A stretch of DNA of 64,000 bases from Stenotrophomonas sp046736075 (lineage in GTDB: Bacteria > Pseudomonadota > Gammaproteobacteria > Xanthomonadales > Xanthomonadaceae). Positions 46,201-54,463 of this stretch are shown here, piece after piece. How positions within the stretch are numbered: position 1 is the stretch's first letter; every line of letters begins with the position of its first letter. A model generated the notes under the pieces. The model searched no databases. It was not told the origin of the DNA and saw only the letters and a program-made list of their open reading frames with translations. The stretch lies in the NCBI RefSeq assembly GCF_046736075.1, contig NZ_CP177163.1:434001-498000 (forward strand). The letters run 5' to 3'. Position numbers and translations under genes: made by a program.

Positions 46201-49200
46201 AGTCCGCCAGCGCCCGCTCCGTGCCGGGCGTTGCCAGCAGCAGTGCCGGTGCCGCATCGCGCGCGATGTACTGCAACCGCTCGATCGGGTAGCCCGGATC
46301 CATCGGGACGTAGGCGGCACCGGTCCGCAGGATGGCCAACAGCGCAACCACCAGCCCGGCATCGCGCTGCATGCAGACCGCGACCCGGTCGCCCTCGCCG
46401 ATACCGCGTTCGCCCAACTGGCGGGCCAGGTGCGACACCGCGGCGTCCAGCTGCGCATACGACACCTGCACGCCCGCCGCCTCCACGGCGATCAACGCCG
46501 GCGTGAGACGGGCCTGACGCTGCACGCGCTCATCCACTGATGGCCGTGCCGCCGACAGCATGCCGACCTCGGCCACGCCCTGCAGCCAGTCGCGATCAAT
46601 CGGGTCCAGCCAGGCGGCCGCGTCGTGGGCTTGCCCGGGGCACGCCAGCATGGCCTCCAGCACGGCCCGGTAGCAGCGGCCCGCGCGTTCCACATCGAGA
46701 CGCGACAGGCGTTGCGGATCGAACTGCAGGTCCAGCCCCACCACACCGCTGCCCGGGTCCTCGCGGAACCCGCACATCAGCGCGAAGCTGTTGCGCTGGA
46801 ACTGTTCGCGCTGCTCGACCTCGAACCCCTGCGGAAGGGCATCGTCCATCTGGCGCAGCACGTGGAAGCTGATGAAGTTGAAGGCGACGTCGAACAACGG
46901 CTCGCCCTTGTTCATCCGCTGGAGTTCGGACAACGGGAACCGCCGGTTGGCCAGCAGGCCCTGCTCGGCGGCGAACGTACCGGCCAACAGTTGGCGCCAG
47001 CTTGCGCTGCCGGGCAGTGACATCCGCAGTGGCAGCGTATTGAGGAACAGGCCCAGGCAGCGGTCGCCGTCCTCGTGCTCGAGTCGGCCATTGGACACGA
47101 CGCCGCTCACCACATCCTGCTGCGTTCCCAGCATCGAGAGCACTTTCATGTGGGCGGCCAGCAGCACGGTCCGCAGCGGCACGCCGGCTTCACGGGCCAG
47201 CGCACGCAGGCGATCCGAGTGACCGTCGGGCAATGCAACCTCGCAACGGAACCCGGTGGTGTCGTCGGCCGTGCCCGGGGACCGCGGCAGTGCCAGGAAC
47301 GGTGCGCTCTCCAGCACACCGGCCCAGTACGCGCGGGTAGCCGCGTCCGCCAGTGCGGCGCGCTCGGCCGACACGAAATTGCGGTACTGGCTCTGCAGCG
47401 GCGTCACGGCAACGGACTCGCCGCGACGCAGGCGGAAATACGTGTCGAACAACTCGGTGAAGAACGAGGCGACGCTCCATCCATCGAGGATGGCGTGATG
47501 GTCCACCCAGGTGATCTGGAATGCGTCCGCGCCGGTGATCTGGATGAAGATGCGGTACAGCGGCGCCTGTTCCAGATCGAACGGGGCCTGCTTCTGGGCC
47601 GCGATCAGGGCGTCGATGGCCTCCACCTGCGCAGCCGCGCTCGACTGCCGCAGATCGATGCAGTGGAACGCCGCCGCCACATCGGCGTGCACCCGCTGCA
47701 ACGGGCGGCCGGCGCCATCCATGCTGAACGAGGTGCGCAGGATCGGATGACGCGCTGCCACGGCGGCCAGCGCAGCCTGGAAGGTTGCCGCCACCATCGG
47801 GCAACCGCGCACTGCCAGGCTGGACACGTTGTGGTAATGGCCCTGCCCCGGATCCAGCAGCGAATGATGGATCATGCCGGCCTGCAGCGCCGCGAGCGGA
47901 TAGGCATCCACCACGTCGCCCGGCAGCGCCTCGCGCTCGCCGGGCTCCAGCAGCGCGAAGGCATCCAGCGTCGCCGCCTGTGGGACGGCGGCTTCGTCGA
48001 ACGTCGCCAGCCTGGCCAGGGCGGCAACGGTCTGGGCCGCGAACAACTGGGCCACACTGAAGATGACGCCCCTGGCCCGTGCCTGCGCGATCAGGCGGAT
48101 GCTGCGGATCGAATCGCCCCCCAGGGCGAAATAGTTGTCATCCACGCCGATGTCGTCACGGCCCAGTGCCACCTGCCAGATCGCCAGCAACGCTGCCTCG
48201 GCGGCGTCGCGCGGCCCGGTGCCGCTGCGCCTGTCGGCCACGGCCAATGCGGGAAGCGGCAGCATCGCCACGTCGATCTTGCCATTGGCGGTAAGCGGGA
48301 ACCGCGCGAGCGGCATGAATACCGTCGGCACCATGTGCTCCGGCAGGCGGGCCAACAGGGCCTCACGCAGCGCGGTGACGTCGGGGAGCACGACTGCCGG
48401 GTCCGGTGTGATGTAGGCAACCAGACGCTTGCCGATGTCGGGGACGTCGCGCAGCTGCACGAGTGCGTTGGAGACGCCGGTCAATGCGGCTACGGCATGT
48501 TCCACCTCGCCCAGCTCGATACGGAACCCGCGCAGTTTGACCTGCGCGTCGCGTCGGCCCACATACTCCAGCTGCCCGTCGTTGCCGATGCGCGCCAGAT
48601 CGCCGGTGCGGTACAGACGCTCGCCGCCGGCACCGAACGGATCGGGCACGAAGCGCTGTGCGGTCAGTTCCGGCTGGCCGAGGTAGCACTGCGCAAGGCC
48701 GGCACCGCCGACATGCAGTTCGCCAAGGACGCCGGTCGGTACCGGCCGCAGATCGGCATCGAGCAGGTGCAGGCTGAGGTCGGGGATCGGCACACCGATC
48801 AGGCTGCGCGGCTGGCGGGTATCGTCCTGGACGATCTCCCGGTAGGTCACGTGCACGGTCGTCTCGGTGATACCGTACATATTGACCAGACGCGGCCCCG
48901 CCCCCTGGCGCCGGGCGAACCACGGCGCCAGCGCGGGCAGCGTGAGCGCCTCGCCGCCGAACACCACCCAACGCAGCGCCAGCTTCTGCCGCTGCGCCTC
49001 GCCCGCCGCATCATCGGCCTCGGCAAGCTGCAGGAACGCCGACGGCGTCTGGTTGAGGACCGTGATCTGCTGATCGATCAGCAGGGCGTGGAACGCCTGC
49101 GGATCGCGGCTGACCAGGTACGGCACGATGACCAGGCGCCCGCCATGAAGCAATGCCCCCCAGATCTCCCAGACCGAGAAATCGAAGGCGCTGGAATGGA

Positions 49201-51313
49201 ACAGCGTCCAGGCATCGTCTGCACCGAAACCGAACCAGGGGGCCGTGGCATCGAACAGACGCAGCACGTTGCCATGCGGAATCACGCTGCCTTTGGGCAA
49301 TCCGGTCGAGCCGGACGTGTAGATCACATAGGCCGGGTCCTGCACGCCCACCGCGACCTGCGGACGCTCGCTGCAGGACGCGCCCTGGCTGGCCGCCATG
49401 TCCAGCACCCGGGGCGCGAGCTGGTTGCCGTCGTCCACGCGTGCGTACTGCGCCTGCGCCGTCGTACCGACCAGGCTGGCAGCAACGCCGGCATCCTGAA
49501 GAATATGCCGCAGGCGCTCGATCGGGCCATTGGGGTCAACCGGCACATAGCAGGCGCCCGCCTTGCACACCGCCAGCATCGCCACGATCAGGTCAACCGA
49601 GCGGTCGATGAACAGCGCCACGCGATCACCACGCCCGATACCGTGGCCGGCAAGGAGCGCGGCTACCGCGTTGGCCCGTGCATCGAGATCTGCATAGGGG
49701 ATGTTCTCGTCGCCGCAGGTGATCGCGGTCGCAGCCGGATGCGCGTCGCACACCGCCGCGAACCGGCTGGCGATATCGCCCTCCCCGGCCAGGGGCGCGG
49801 GTGAGGATGCAGTGGGCACCCATGCCTGCGCCGGCATCAGCGGTATCTGTTCCAACACCGTCGACGGCGCACGGATCGCCTGGTCGAGCACATGCTGCAG
49901 GCACGCCACCATGCGCTCGGCAGTGCCGGGGTCGAACAGGTCGGTGTTGTACTGCAACCCGCCCCGGATCTCGTCACCTTCCTCGACGAGGGTGAAGGTC
50001 AGATCGAACTTGGCCTGACCGCTGTCGCGATAGATGTCCTCGAAGCGCAGACCGGGAAGATCGAGCGAAGCGCTGACCGCCCCCTGCCAGACGAACATCG
50101 CCTGGAACAGCGGGGTATAGGCCGGGGTGCGCTCCACCTGCAGGCTGTCGAGAATGCGCTCGAACGGCGCATCCTGATGATCGAATGCATCGAGCACCAT
50201 GCGTCGCGTCGCGGCGAGATGATCGGCGAATGTGGTCGCGGCGGGAATCCGCGTACGCAGCACCAGTGTGTTGGCGAAGAACCCCAGCGTATTCTCGAAC
50301 TCGCCGTGATTGCGGTTGGCGATCATGGTGCCTACCGCCACGTCGTCCTGGCTGGACAGGCGGCCGAGTACGGCGGTCAGTGCCGCCAGCACGATCATGT
50401 ACGGGCTGTAGCCGCTGGCGGTGCTGAACCCGGCGAGCCGCCGGCTCAGGTCCGCCCCGATCCGGATCGGGCAGGTTGCCCCACGCGCGCCGCGCTGCAG
50501 CGGGCGCGGCCGATCCAGCGGAAGATCGAGCAGCGGCGGCATTCCGTCAAGCGTTCGGGTCCAATAGGCCAGTTGGGCATCCCACTGCCCGCCCTGCAGC
50601 TGGCGTCGCTGCCAACGGGCGAAGTCGCGGTACTGCCGCGCCGGTGCCGGAAGCGCGAGCGGGCGGTGTTCCAGGCCTGCGGTGTACAGCGCTGCCAGTT
50701 CGCGCACCATCACTGCCGACGACCAGCCGTCGAACACCAGATGGTGAACATTGGTCAACAGAAGATGGTCATCCTCGGCGAACTGGTGCAGCTCGAATCG
50801 ATGCAGCGGGCCCTGGCGCAGCGCGAAGCGCACCTGGTCCTGCTGCTGGTAGAGCGCGGCCGCACGGGCGTCGCGCCCGGCAGCCGGGGTGGGCGTGGAA
50901 TGAACCACCAGGCCGCTGCCAGGGCCGGGATCGACGACCTGTGCTGCTTCGCCGTCGACCACCTCGATACGCGTGCGCAACGCTTCGTGGCGTGCCACCA
51001 GGGTGTCGAACGCGCTCTGGAAGGTTGGCACGTCCATGCGGCCGTGGATCCGGAACGCGGTGGAGATGTTGTAGGTGCCGTCCTGGCCCCCCAGCTCATC
51101 AAGGAACCACAGGCGCTGCTGCTGGAAGGACAACGGAATGGGGGCAGCCTGCTCTTCCGCGAGCCCCTGCAGGATCTGCGCCTTGCGCGCCTTCAGCTCG
51201 CTGGCCAGCGCGGGGGTGATGACCCCCTTGGCGGCGCTGATCCGCAGTTGATCCCCATGCGCGGCCAGTTCCAGGCCCTTCGCGCGCAACTGCTCAATGT
51301 ACGTCCTGTTCAT
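40208..51313 (-). CDS. Three-module NRPS: C-A(Thr)-PCP-C-A(Ala)-PCP-E-C-A(Phe)-PCP
   Basis: 3701 residues. TubC-type docking domain (1-52); C1 58-490 (HHLVFDG 190-196); A1 515-1025; PCP1 Ser1068; C2 1136-1570 (HHAILDG 1272-1278); A2 1590-2080; PCP2 Ser2128; epimerase 2177-2620 (HHLVVDA at 2312, EGHGRE, VGWFTSMYPV, FNYLGQFD); C3 2650-3090 (HHALLDG); A3 3105-3600; PCP3 Ser3643. Pocket codes: A1 D-F-W-N-V-G-M-V-H-K (Thr code, one conservative change), A2 D-L-F-N-N-A-L-T-Y-K (Ala), A3 D-A-W-T-V-A-A-I-C-K (Phe). The epimerase makes the second residue D-Ala, and C3 should be a D-accepting domain. PCP1 has GGDS, usual before an epimerase, although a C domain follows. AGGA lies eight bases before the ATG. 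The last codons overlap the start of the next NRPS gene (ATGA), so the two synthetases are co-translated. Confidence 0.94.
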   Translation of the reverse strand: MNRTYIEQLRAKGLELAAHGDQLRISAAKGVITPALASELKARKAQILQGLAEEQAAPIPLSFQQQRLWFLDELGGQDGTYNISTAFRIHGRMDVPTFQSAFDTLVARHEALRTRIEVVDGEAAQVVDPGPGSGLVVHSTPTPAAGRDARAAALYQQQDQVRFALRQGPLHRFELHQFAEDDHLLLTNVHHLVFDGWSSAVMVRELAALYTAGLEHRPLALPAPARQYRDFARWQRRQLQGGQWDAQLAYWTRTLDGMPPLLDLPLDRPRPLQRGARGATCPIRIGADLSRRLAGFSTASGYSPYMIVLAALTAVLGRLSSQDDVAVGTMIANRNHGEFENTLGFFANTLVLRTRIPAATTFADHLAATRRMVLDAFDHQDAPFERILDSLQVERTPAYTPLFQAMFVWQGAVSASLDLPGLRFEDIYRDSGQAKFDLTFTLVEEGDEIRGGLQYNTDLFDPGTAERMVACLQHVLDQAIRAPSTVLEQIPLMPAQAWVPTASSPAPLAGEGDIASRFAAVCDAHPAATAITCGDENIPYADLDARANAVAALLAGHGIGRGDRVALFIDRSVDLIVAMLAVCKAGACYVPVDPNGPIERLRHILQDAGVAASLVGTTAQAQYARVDDGNQLAPRVLDMAASQGASCSERPQVAVGVQDPAYVIYTSGSTGLPKGSVIPHGNVLRLFDATAPWFGFGADDAWTLFHSSAFDFSVWEIWGALLHGGRLVIVPYLVSRDPQAFHALLIDQQITVLNQTPSAFLQLAEADDAAGEAQRQKLALRWVVFGGEALTLPALAPWFARRQGAGPRLVNMYGITETTVHVTYREIVQDDTRQPRSLIGVPIPDLSLHLLDADLRPVPTGVLGELHVGGAGLAQCYLGQPELTAQRFVPDPFGAGGERLYRTGDLARIGNDGQLEYVGRRDAQVKLRGFRIELGEVEHAVAALTGVSNALVQLRDVPDIGKRLVAYITPDPAVVLPDVTALREALLARLPEHMVPTVFMPLARFPLTANGKIDVAMLPLPALAVADRRSGTGPRDAAEAALLAIWQVALGRDDIGVDDNYFALGGDSIRSIRLIAQARARGVIFSVAQLFAAQTVAALARLATFDEAAVPQAATLDAFALLEPGEREALPGDVVDAYPLAALQAGMIHHSLLDPGQGHYHNVSSLAVRGCPMVAATFQAALAAVAARHPILRTSFSMDGAGRPLQRVHADVAAAFHCIDLRQSSAAAQVEAIDALIAAQKQAPFDLEQAPLYRIFIQITGADAFQITWVDHHAILDGWSVASFFTELFDTYFRLRRGESVAVTPLQSQYRNFVSAERAALADAATRAYWAGVLESAPFLALPRSPGTADDTTGFRCEVALPDGHSDRLRALAREAGVPLRTVLLAAHMKVLSMLGTQQDVVSGVVSNGRLEHEDGDRCLGLFLNTLPLRMSLPGSASWRQLLAGTFAAEQGLLANRRFPLSELQRMNKGEPLFDVAFNFISFHVLRQMDDALPQGFEVEQREQFQRNSFALMCGFREDPGSGVVGLDLQFDPQRLSRLDVERAGRCYRAVLEAMLACPGQAHDAAAWLDPIDRDWLQGVAEVGMLSAARPSVDERVQRQARLTPALIAVEAAGVQVSYAQLDAAVSHLARQLGERGIGEGDRVAVCMQRDAGLVVALLAILRTGAAYVPMDPGYPIERLQYIARDAAPALLLATPGTERALADCVPAIMDATAAELLGHAATDVPAMTRRGDGLNHLIYTSGSTGVPKGVAITRGATAAMLDWAVQTYTATGLRRTLASTSICFDLSVFELFAPLSCGGCVVLVDTILDLVHTDVGALSLVNTVPSALGAILDAGRLPRVDIINVAGEPLPRPLVDKAYAHPGVQAVFNLYGPSEDTTYSTAACVPAGTGCKPSIGVPLPGTMAHVLDSALNVVPPGAIGELYLSGEGLARGYHDRAVMTAERFLPCPGGARPGERMYRTGDIVRFLPSGELDYLGRSDHQIKLRGFRIELGEIEHALAMLPGIHASAVLADDPAEAQRRLVAYAQVDGDAVSEAGVLAALRARLPEFMVPSRVVLLPALPMTPNGKIDRKALPALALADAEATAEAVAVAPPLPGTEALIAEVWSAVLGCAVVDRHAGFYALGGDSILGIQVVARMRRLGYDLTPRLLFERQTPAALAACIRRADTQTMRCEQGPITGTVEVAPVQQWFVDQALERWQHWNQAVVFEPAPDMDTAGLRAALGLVMAHHDMLRASLVPDGDATRQWIGTAECEADLVEVDIDPPGSPHGDAQWLATADALQASLDPAQGRVFAGAWVRCEGGPTRLLLVAHHLVVDAVSWRVLIEDMETACSAVAQGSAAAFPEKTTAYPYWTQRLLGDLRAGRWEAERSYWQAVLDTPAPALPRQGGGANDVRSARNIGVTLDVEETERLLRTVPAAYQTEINDILLLALAQALRAWTGQHSVALTLEGHGREDLFDDIDLSRTVGWFTSMYPVSLVLEEGADLAADLKAVKEQLRGIPAKGIGFGMLRHPAAGAARLPRSGVHADIGFNYLGQFDAGTPGNADLWLRPCNAPTGALHAPEQQRAHLLDITAAVTGRRFGVNWTYSENIHDQATIAALADAFMAKLRAIIAHCSSPGHWGRTPSDFPLARLDQTTLDGVLEAYPDGVEDIYPATPLQQGLIHHSLLDPDGGTYLIQMDFSLPGALDVDRLVAAWQRVLAGHAILRTAFVQLADSRLLQVVQPAPALPVQRLDWRTRQNDVDAAWRQLQARDRAVGFDFAVAPLLRLHIVQLPDQAHRLLLTYHHALLDGWSIPLLLERVHTAYARAADGQADAGPETLGRPFRDYVQWLAGRPVEAAERYWREHLDGLGQATTILQDATSDAQGSACQRRTVSPALHAAIDELARREGTTPSSVLQLAWARVLSRYSGRQDVVFGVTGAGRPPEMADIEASVGVFINTVPARFQLTANARVGDLLRHCHAQQVQRDEHAFLPLSRIQALSDVRADTPLFESLLVFENYPVANGGNDDDPTSGGLQASLLGSQERSNYPLSLCIVPAADHLVVNLNHDLARYPVSQACAMLQHFEQALQGIVDHVDAPLDRLPTLIADQAADIRQWSGNTHAGLPPRSLLQQHAAVVAQHGGRTAVVDADGSLDHAALDARASDWCGYLVGAGVRPGDIVGVHLPRGRELVAVMLGLFKAGAVYLPLDPAQPAERLRWILQDAAPGWVVCPSAEAGAEVLAGQAVLTPAGLTGAHRAGDGVGMAAWSLDAPAYIIYTSGSTGHPKGSLSTHRGLGNVAASQARAFELGVEDRLLQFAASGFDASLWEMAIALSCGGELHVVDDTGKQLGEGFDRFLQRARPTWATLPPSVLRHLQPEQFPDLRTLVSAGEACDADIVRRWSAGRQFHNAYGPSEASICATRTVVRDAAVSPGIGYPIEGTYARVLDANLDAVVPGVVGELWVGGVGLGQGYLGRPDLTAAAFRPDPAATTPGARLYRTGDLARHRADGCLTFLGRIDHQVKIRGFRVETGEVEAALLSLDAVLDAAVLVAVDAQGTPCLHACIATDADDAPAPLRDRLRQELRSRLPDYMLPSRFSFLAQLPLTVNGKVDRAALAALDPAVVDAPAGDLESDTERTLARIWSAVIGGSVGRDSDFFDIGGNSLSAMQVIREVRDVLWQGARIEDLYRNPRLSDLARHIDTLQWLTAETTAPSEATFEDLL

Positions 51314-51417
51314 CGTCGATCCTGCGTCCGTTTGCCGGCACGGCCCGCGCCTGCCCCATGCCGCGCGCGTCCTGCCTTGTCAGTCCTTCCGCGGCGCGTG
51401 GCCGCAGATCGCGTTCC

Positions 51418-54400
51418 TTAAAGCTCCAGCACATCCAGTGCCGAGCCTGCGTCGGCGGTCTCCTCGATCAGCGCCTGCAGCTGGGTCGCCATTGCCGACA
51501 GCTCGGGATGGTCGAAGATCAGCTTGATCCGCGCCTCGACATCGAACGCGTCGCGAATGCGGGAGATCAACTGCATGGCCAGCAGCGAGTGGCCACCGCG
51601 CTTGAAGAAGTTGTCGGTGCGGCCGATGCCGTCCACGCCAAGCAGTTCCTGCCACAGCGATGCAAGCCGGGATTCGATGCCCGGTTCCGGCGCGACGTGC
51701 ACCACGCTTGCCCGCAGCTGCTCAGGCGCGGGCAGCGCACCGCGATCGATCTTGCCGTTGGCCGTCCGCGGCAGCGCGTCCAGCTGCAGATAGTCCTGCG
51801 GCAGCATGTGCGACGGGAGCCGGTGGCGCATGTGGTCGTGCAGACCCAGAACGTCGGCGGCCGCGCCGGCGTGTGCGCTCCAGTATGCGATCAACACCTG
51901 CTCCCCGGCCTGGCCGCGTGCGACCACCGCGCACTGCGCGACCGCGGGATGCTGCGCGAGCTGTGCTTCCACCTCGCCCAGTTCGATGCGGTGCCCGCGG
52001 ATCTTGACCTGCGCATCGATGCGCCCCACGTACTCCAGACGCCCGTCAGCGAGGGGCCGTGCCAGGTCGCCGCTGCGGTACAGGCGCGCGCCGGGACCGG
52101 CGCCGAACGGATCGGGGAGGTAGCGCTCGGCGGTCGCATCGGCGCGCCCGGCATAGCCGCGTGCCACCCCCGCGCCACCGATGTGGACTTCACCGACCAC
52201 CCCCACGGGTACCGCGTCGCCGCCGGCGTCCAGCACATAGATCCGGGTACCCGCCGTCGGCCCCCCGATGCTTACACGCGGCCCGCCGGCGCGCAGATCC
52301 TCGACCGTGCACCACACGGCGGTCTCGGTGGGACCGTATTCGTTGAACAGTCCGGTGGCAGGAAGCAGCGCACCGTGACGTTCCACCAGCGCCGGTGGGC
52401 AGGCCTCGCCTGCAACGATCACGGTGCGCAGGCTGGTCAATGTGGCCGGATCGCCCGACGACAGCAGCGTGGCGTACAGGGACGGCACCATCAGCGTATG
52501 GGTGATCCCTCGGGCACGGACCAGTTCGGACAGGCGCGCGATGTCGTGGACAACCTCGGGCGTCGTCATGACCAGCGTGCCGCCGGACCCCAGGGTCCAG
52601 AAGATGCCGGCAATGGAGCTGTCGAACGAGAACGACGACAGCAGCAGGAAGCACTCCGGCGGATCCCGGTAGGCCAGACCGCGGGCTGCAGTGGACGCAA
52701 GGATGGCGGCGTGCGGTACGCAGACGCCCTTCGGCTGGCCGGTGGAACCGGAGGTGTAGATCATGTACGCGGCGATGTCCCGGTGGAGATCCGGGTCCAC
52801 GCCGGGATGGCCGGCTGCCGTCGCCAGGGCGTCACGGAACACCAGCGATGTCAGCGGCAGGCCATCGCACAGGTTCGCCTGTGTCTGGTGGTCATCGACG
52901 ATCAGCCACTCGGCAGCGGCATCGGAAAGCATGTAGCGCAGTCGCGCCGGCGGATAGGCCACATCCAGCGGCAGGTAGGTCGCACCGCAGCGCAGTACCG
53001 CCAGGATCGCAACGATCATGTCCAGCGGGTTGGCCAGGCACACGCCGATCCGGCGCTCCGGTCCCGCGCCCAGCGCGGCAAGGTGTGCCGCCAGCTGCGC
53101 GCTGCGGCGCTCCAGGTCGCCATAGGTGAGCTGCTGCGATTCGCGGATCAATGCGATGCGCTCCGGCGACTGCGCCGCCGCCTGCAGGAACAGGCCAGCC
53201 AGGCCCCGCCGGTCGGCGGCGATGGCCGGCAGCGCTGGCCCATGCACGATGGCACCGGCGGCGGTGCCGGCAGACCCTGCTGCTGGCGCGTCCACGGCGG
53301 CCTCCAGGTCGGCCGCGCATACGGCGCGCAGCGCATCCAGGTACTGCTCGCCCAGGGCGGCGGCGTCCGCATCCCCATACTGCCCGCGGTCGTACTGGAT
53401 CATGACCTGCACACGATCGCCGAACTGCTCGCACACAAGATCCAGCCCGCCCTCGGTGTCGGCCGGGTGCGACGCGACCAGGCGCACGGCATCTTCCGGT
53501 GCCGGAACGTACGCACGATGCAGGAAGCCCGCAAGGCCACCGGACGCTGCTGCCGCAAACGCCACGCTGGCAGCGGCGGCGTCAATGGACGCGTCCAGCT
53601 GCTCCAGGGCCTGGCCAAGGGCGTGCGCGGGATCCACCTCGAATCCGACGACGACGCGCTGGCTGTAGGGCCCGATCGCATCGTCCAGCTCGGCAACGCG
53701 CGACGGGGCTTCAATGTCGAGGTGAACCAGGCTGTCGCCCTGGTGCCGGCGCAGAACCTGCAACCAGGCAAACAGCAGGCTCGCCCTTGCGCCACCCGGT
53801 TGGGCCAGCGCCAGCAACTGCGTGGACAGCGCTGGGGGGACGGACACCTCGAGGCGCCCCCGGCCCCCGGCCGCGCCGGCAACCGGGCGCGCGAATGGCA
53901 GGGCCCGCTGCAAACGGGCGCCATCAGGACCGCCCGCCCGGGCGGGCCACTGCTGCTGTTGCCATTCGGCGTAGTCGGCGTGCTGGACAATGGCGTCCTC
54001 GAGCGCGTCATTGCCGCCAGCCAGTTCGTTCTGCAGGTGGCGCGCGAATACCGCCAGGGAAGCAGCGTCGAACTGCAGATCGGTGCCGCGCAGCAGCAGG
54101 TGCCCCCCCTGCGCATGCGTGAACGCGACGGCCTGCAGCGATCCGACCGGCAGGCTGGAAAGACCGGCCAGCAACGCCAGGTCGTCGGCCTGGCGGCCGC
54201 TGGAGGGCAGCCATTCGAGCCGTGCCTGCGGCAGGACCACCTGCAGCGATTCGCTGAAGCCCTGCACCACCGGGTACGACGTACGCAGCACTTCATGGCG
54301 ATCCACCACGGCGGCTACCGCTGCCTGCAGCCGGTCGGCGTTCAGCCCGCCGTGCAGTTCCCACGCATGGATGCAGATGCGGCCGACGTCATCGGCCGGG

Positions 54401-54462
54401 CGTCCCGCCAACCGGGTGCGCTGTTGTTCCGAAAGACTGTAGCCGGTGTGTTCGTCCTGCAT
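51418..54462 (-). CDS. Single-module NRPS: degenerate C-like (interface) domain-A(His-like)-PCP
   Basis: 1014 residues. A condensation-fold domain (about 1-410) has lost the catalytic HHxxxDG; the equivalent stretch is LLLRGTDLQFDAAS (122-135), with no histidine. A domain about 420-915 (YTSGSTGQPKG, YRSGDL, ANGKIDR); PCP with GGHSL, Ser959. Pocket residues read D-S-A-L-I-A-E-V-W-K, sharing seven of ten positions with the bacitracin His code (DSELTAEVCK), so His is my best call. Non-catalytic C-like 'interface' domains next to Asp or His A domains are known to recruit beta-hydroxylases in siderophore NRPSs, and the hydroxylase gene lies one base upstream, which fits well. The start at 54462 is preferred to 54489 because GGAGGGG sits seven bases ahead. 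Confidence 0.9.
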   Translation of the reverse strand: MQDEHTGYSLSEQQRTRLAGRPADDVGRICIHAWELHGGLNADRLQAAVAAVVDRHEVLRTSYPVVQGFSESLQVVLPQARLEWLPSSGRQADDLALLAGLSSLPVGSLQAVAFTHAQGGHLLLRGTDLQFDAASLAVFARHLQNELAGGNDALEDAIVQHADYAEWQQQQWPARAGGPDGARLQRALPFARPVAGAAGGRGRLEVSVPPALSTQLLALAQPGGARASLLFAWLQVLRRHQGDSLVHLDIEAPSRVAELDDAIGPYSQRVVVGFEVDPAHALGQALEQLDASIDAAAASVAFAAAASGGLAGFLHRAYVPAPEDAVRLVASHPADTEGGLDLVCEQFGDRVQVMIQYDRGQYGDADAAALGEQYLDALRAVCAADLEAAVDAPAAGSAGTAAGAIVHGPALPAIAADRRGLAGLFLQAAAQSPERIALIRESQQLTYGDLERRSAQLAAHLAALGAGPERRIGVCLANPLDMIVAILAVLRCGATYLPLDVAYPPARLRYMLSDAAAEWLIVDDHQTQANLCDGLPLTSLVFRDALATAAGHPGVDPDLHRDIAAYMIYTSGSTGQPKGVCVPHAAILASTAARGLAYRDPPECFLLLSSFSFDSSIAGIFWTLGSGGTLVMTTPEVVHDIARLSELVRARGITHTLMVPSLYATLLSSGDPATLTSLRTVIVAGEACPPALVERHGALLPATGLFNEYGPTETAVWCTVEDLRAGGPRVSIGGPTAGTRIYVLDAGGDAVPVGVVGEVHIGGAGVARGYAGRADATAERYLPDPFGAGPGARLYRSGDLARPLADGRLEYVGRIDAQVKIRGHRIELGEVEAQLAQHPAVAQCAVVARGQAGEQVLIAYWSAHAGAAADVLGLHDHMRHRLPSHMLPQDYLQLDALPRTANGKIDRGALPAPEQLRASVVHVAPEPGIESRLASLWQELLGVDGIGRTDNFFKRGGHSLLAMQLISRIRDAFDVEARIKLIFDHPELSAMATQLQALIEETADAGSALDVLEL

Positions 54463-54463
54463 G

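Noticed and set aside
42404..46540. 1378-codon plus-strand frame opposite the 3701-aa NRPS
   Set aside because: Antisense shadow; composition is Q/H/R-rich and no domain is visible.
46604..47908. Dual epimerisation/condensation domain for C2 of the 3701-aa NRPS
   Set aside because: The extended N-terminal HH(I/L)xxxxGD motif of dual domains is not matched (IHHSLLDPGQG), so only an unusual C domain is reported.
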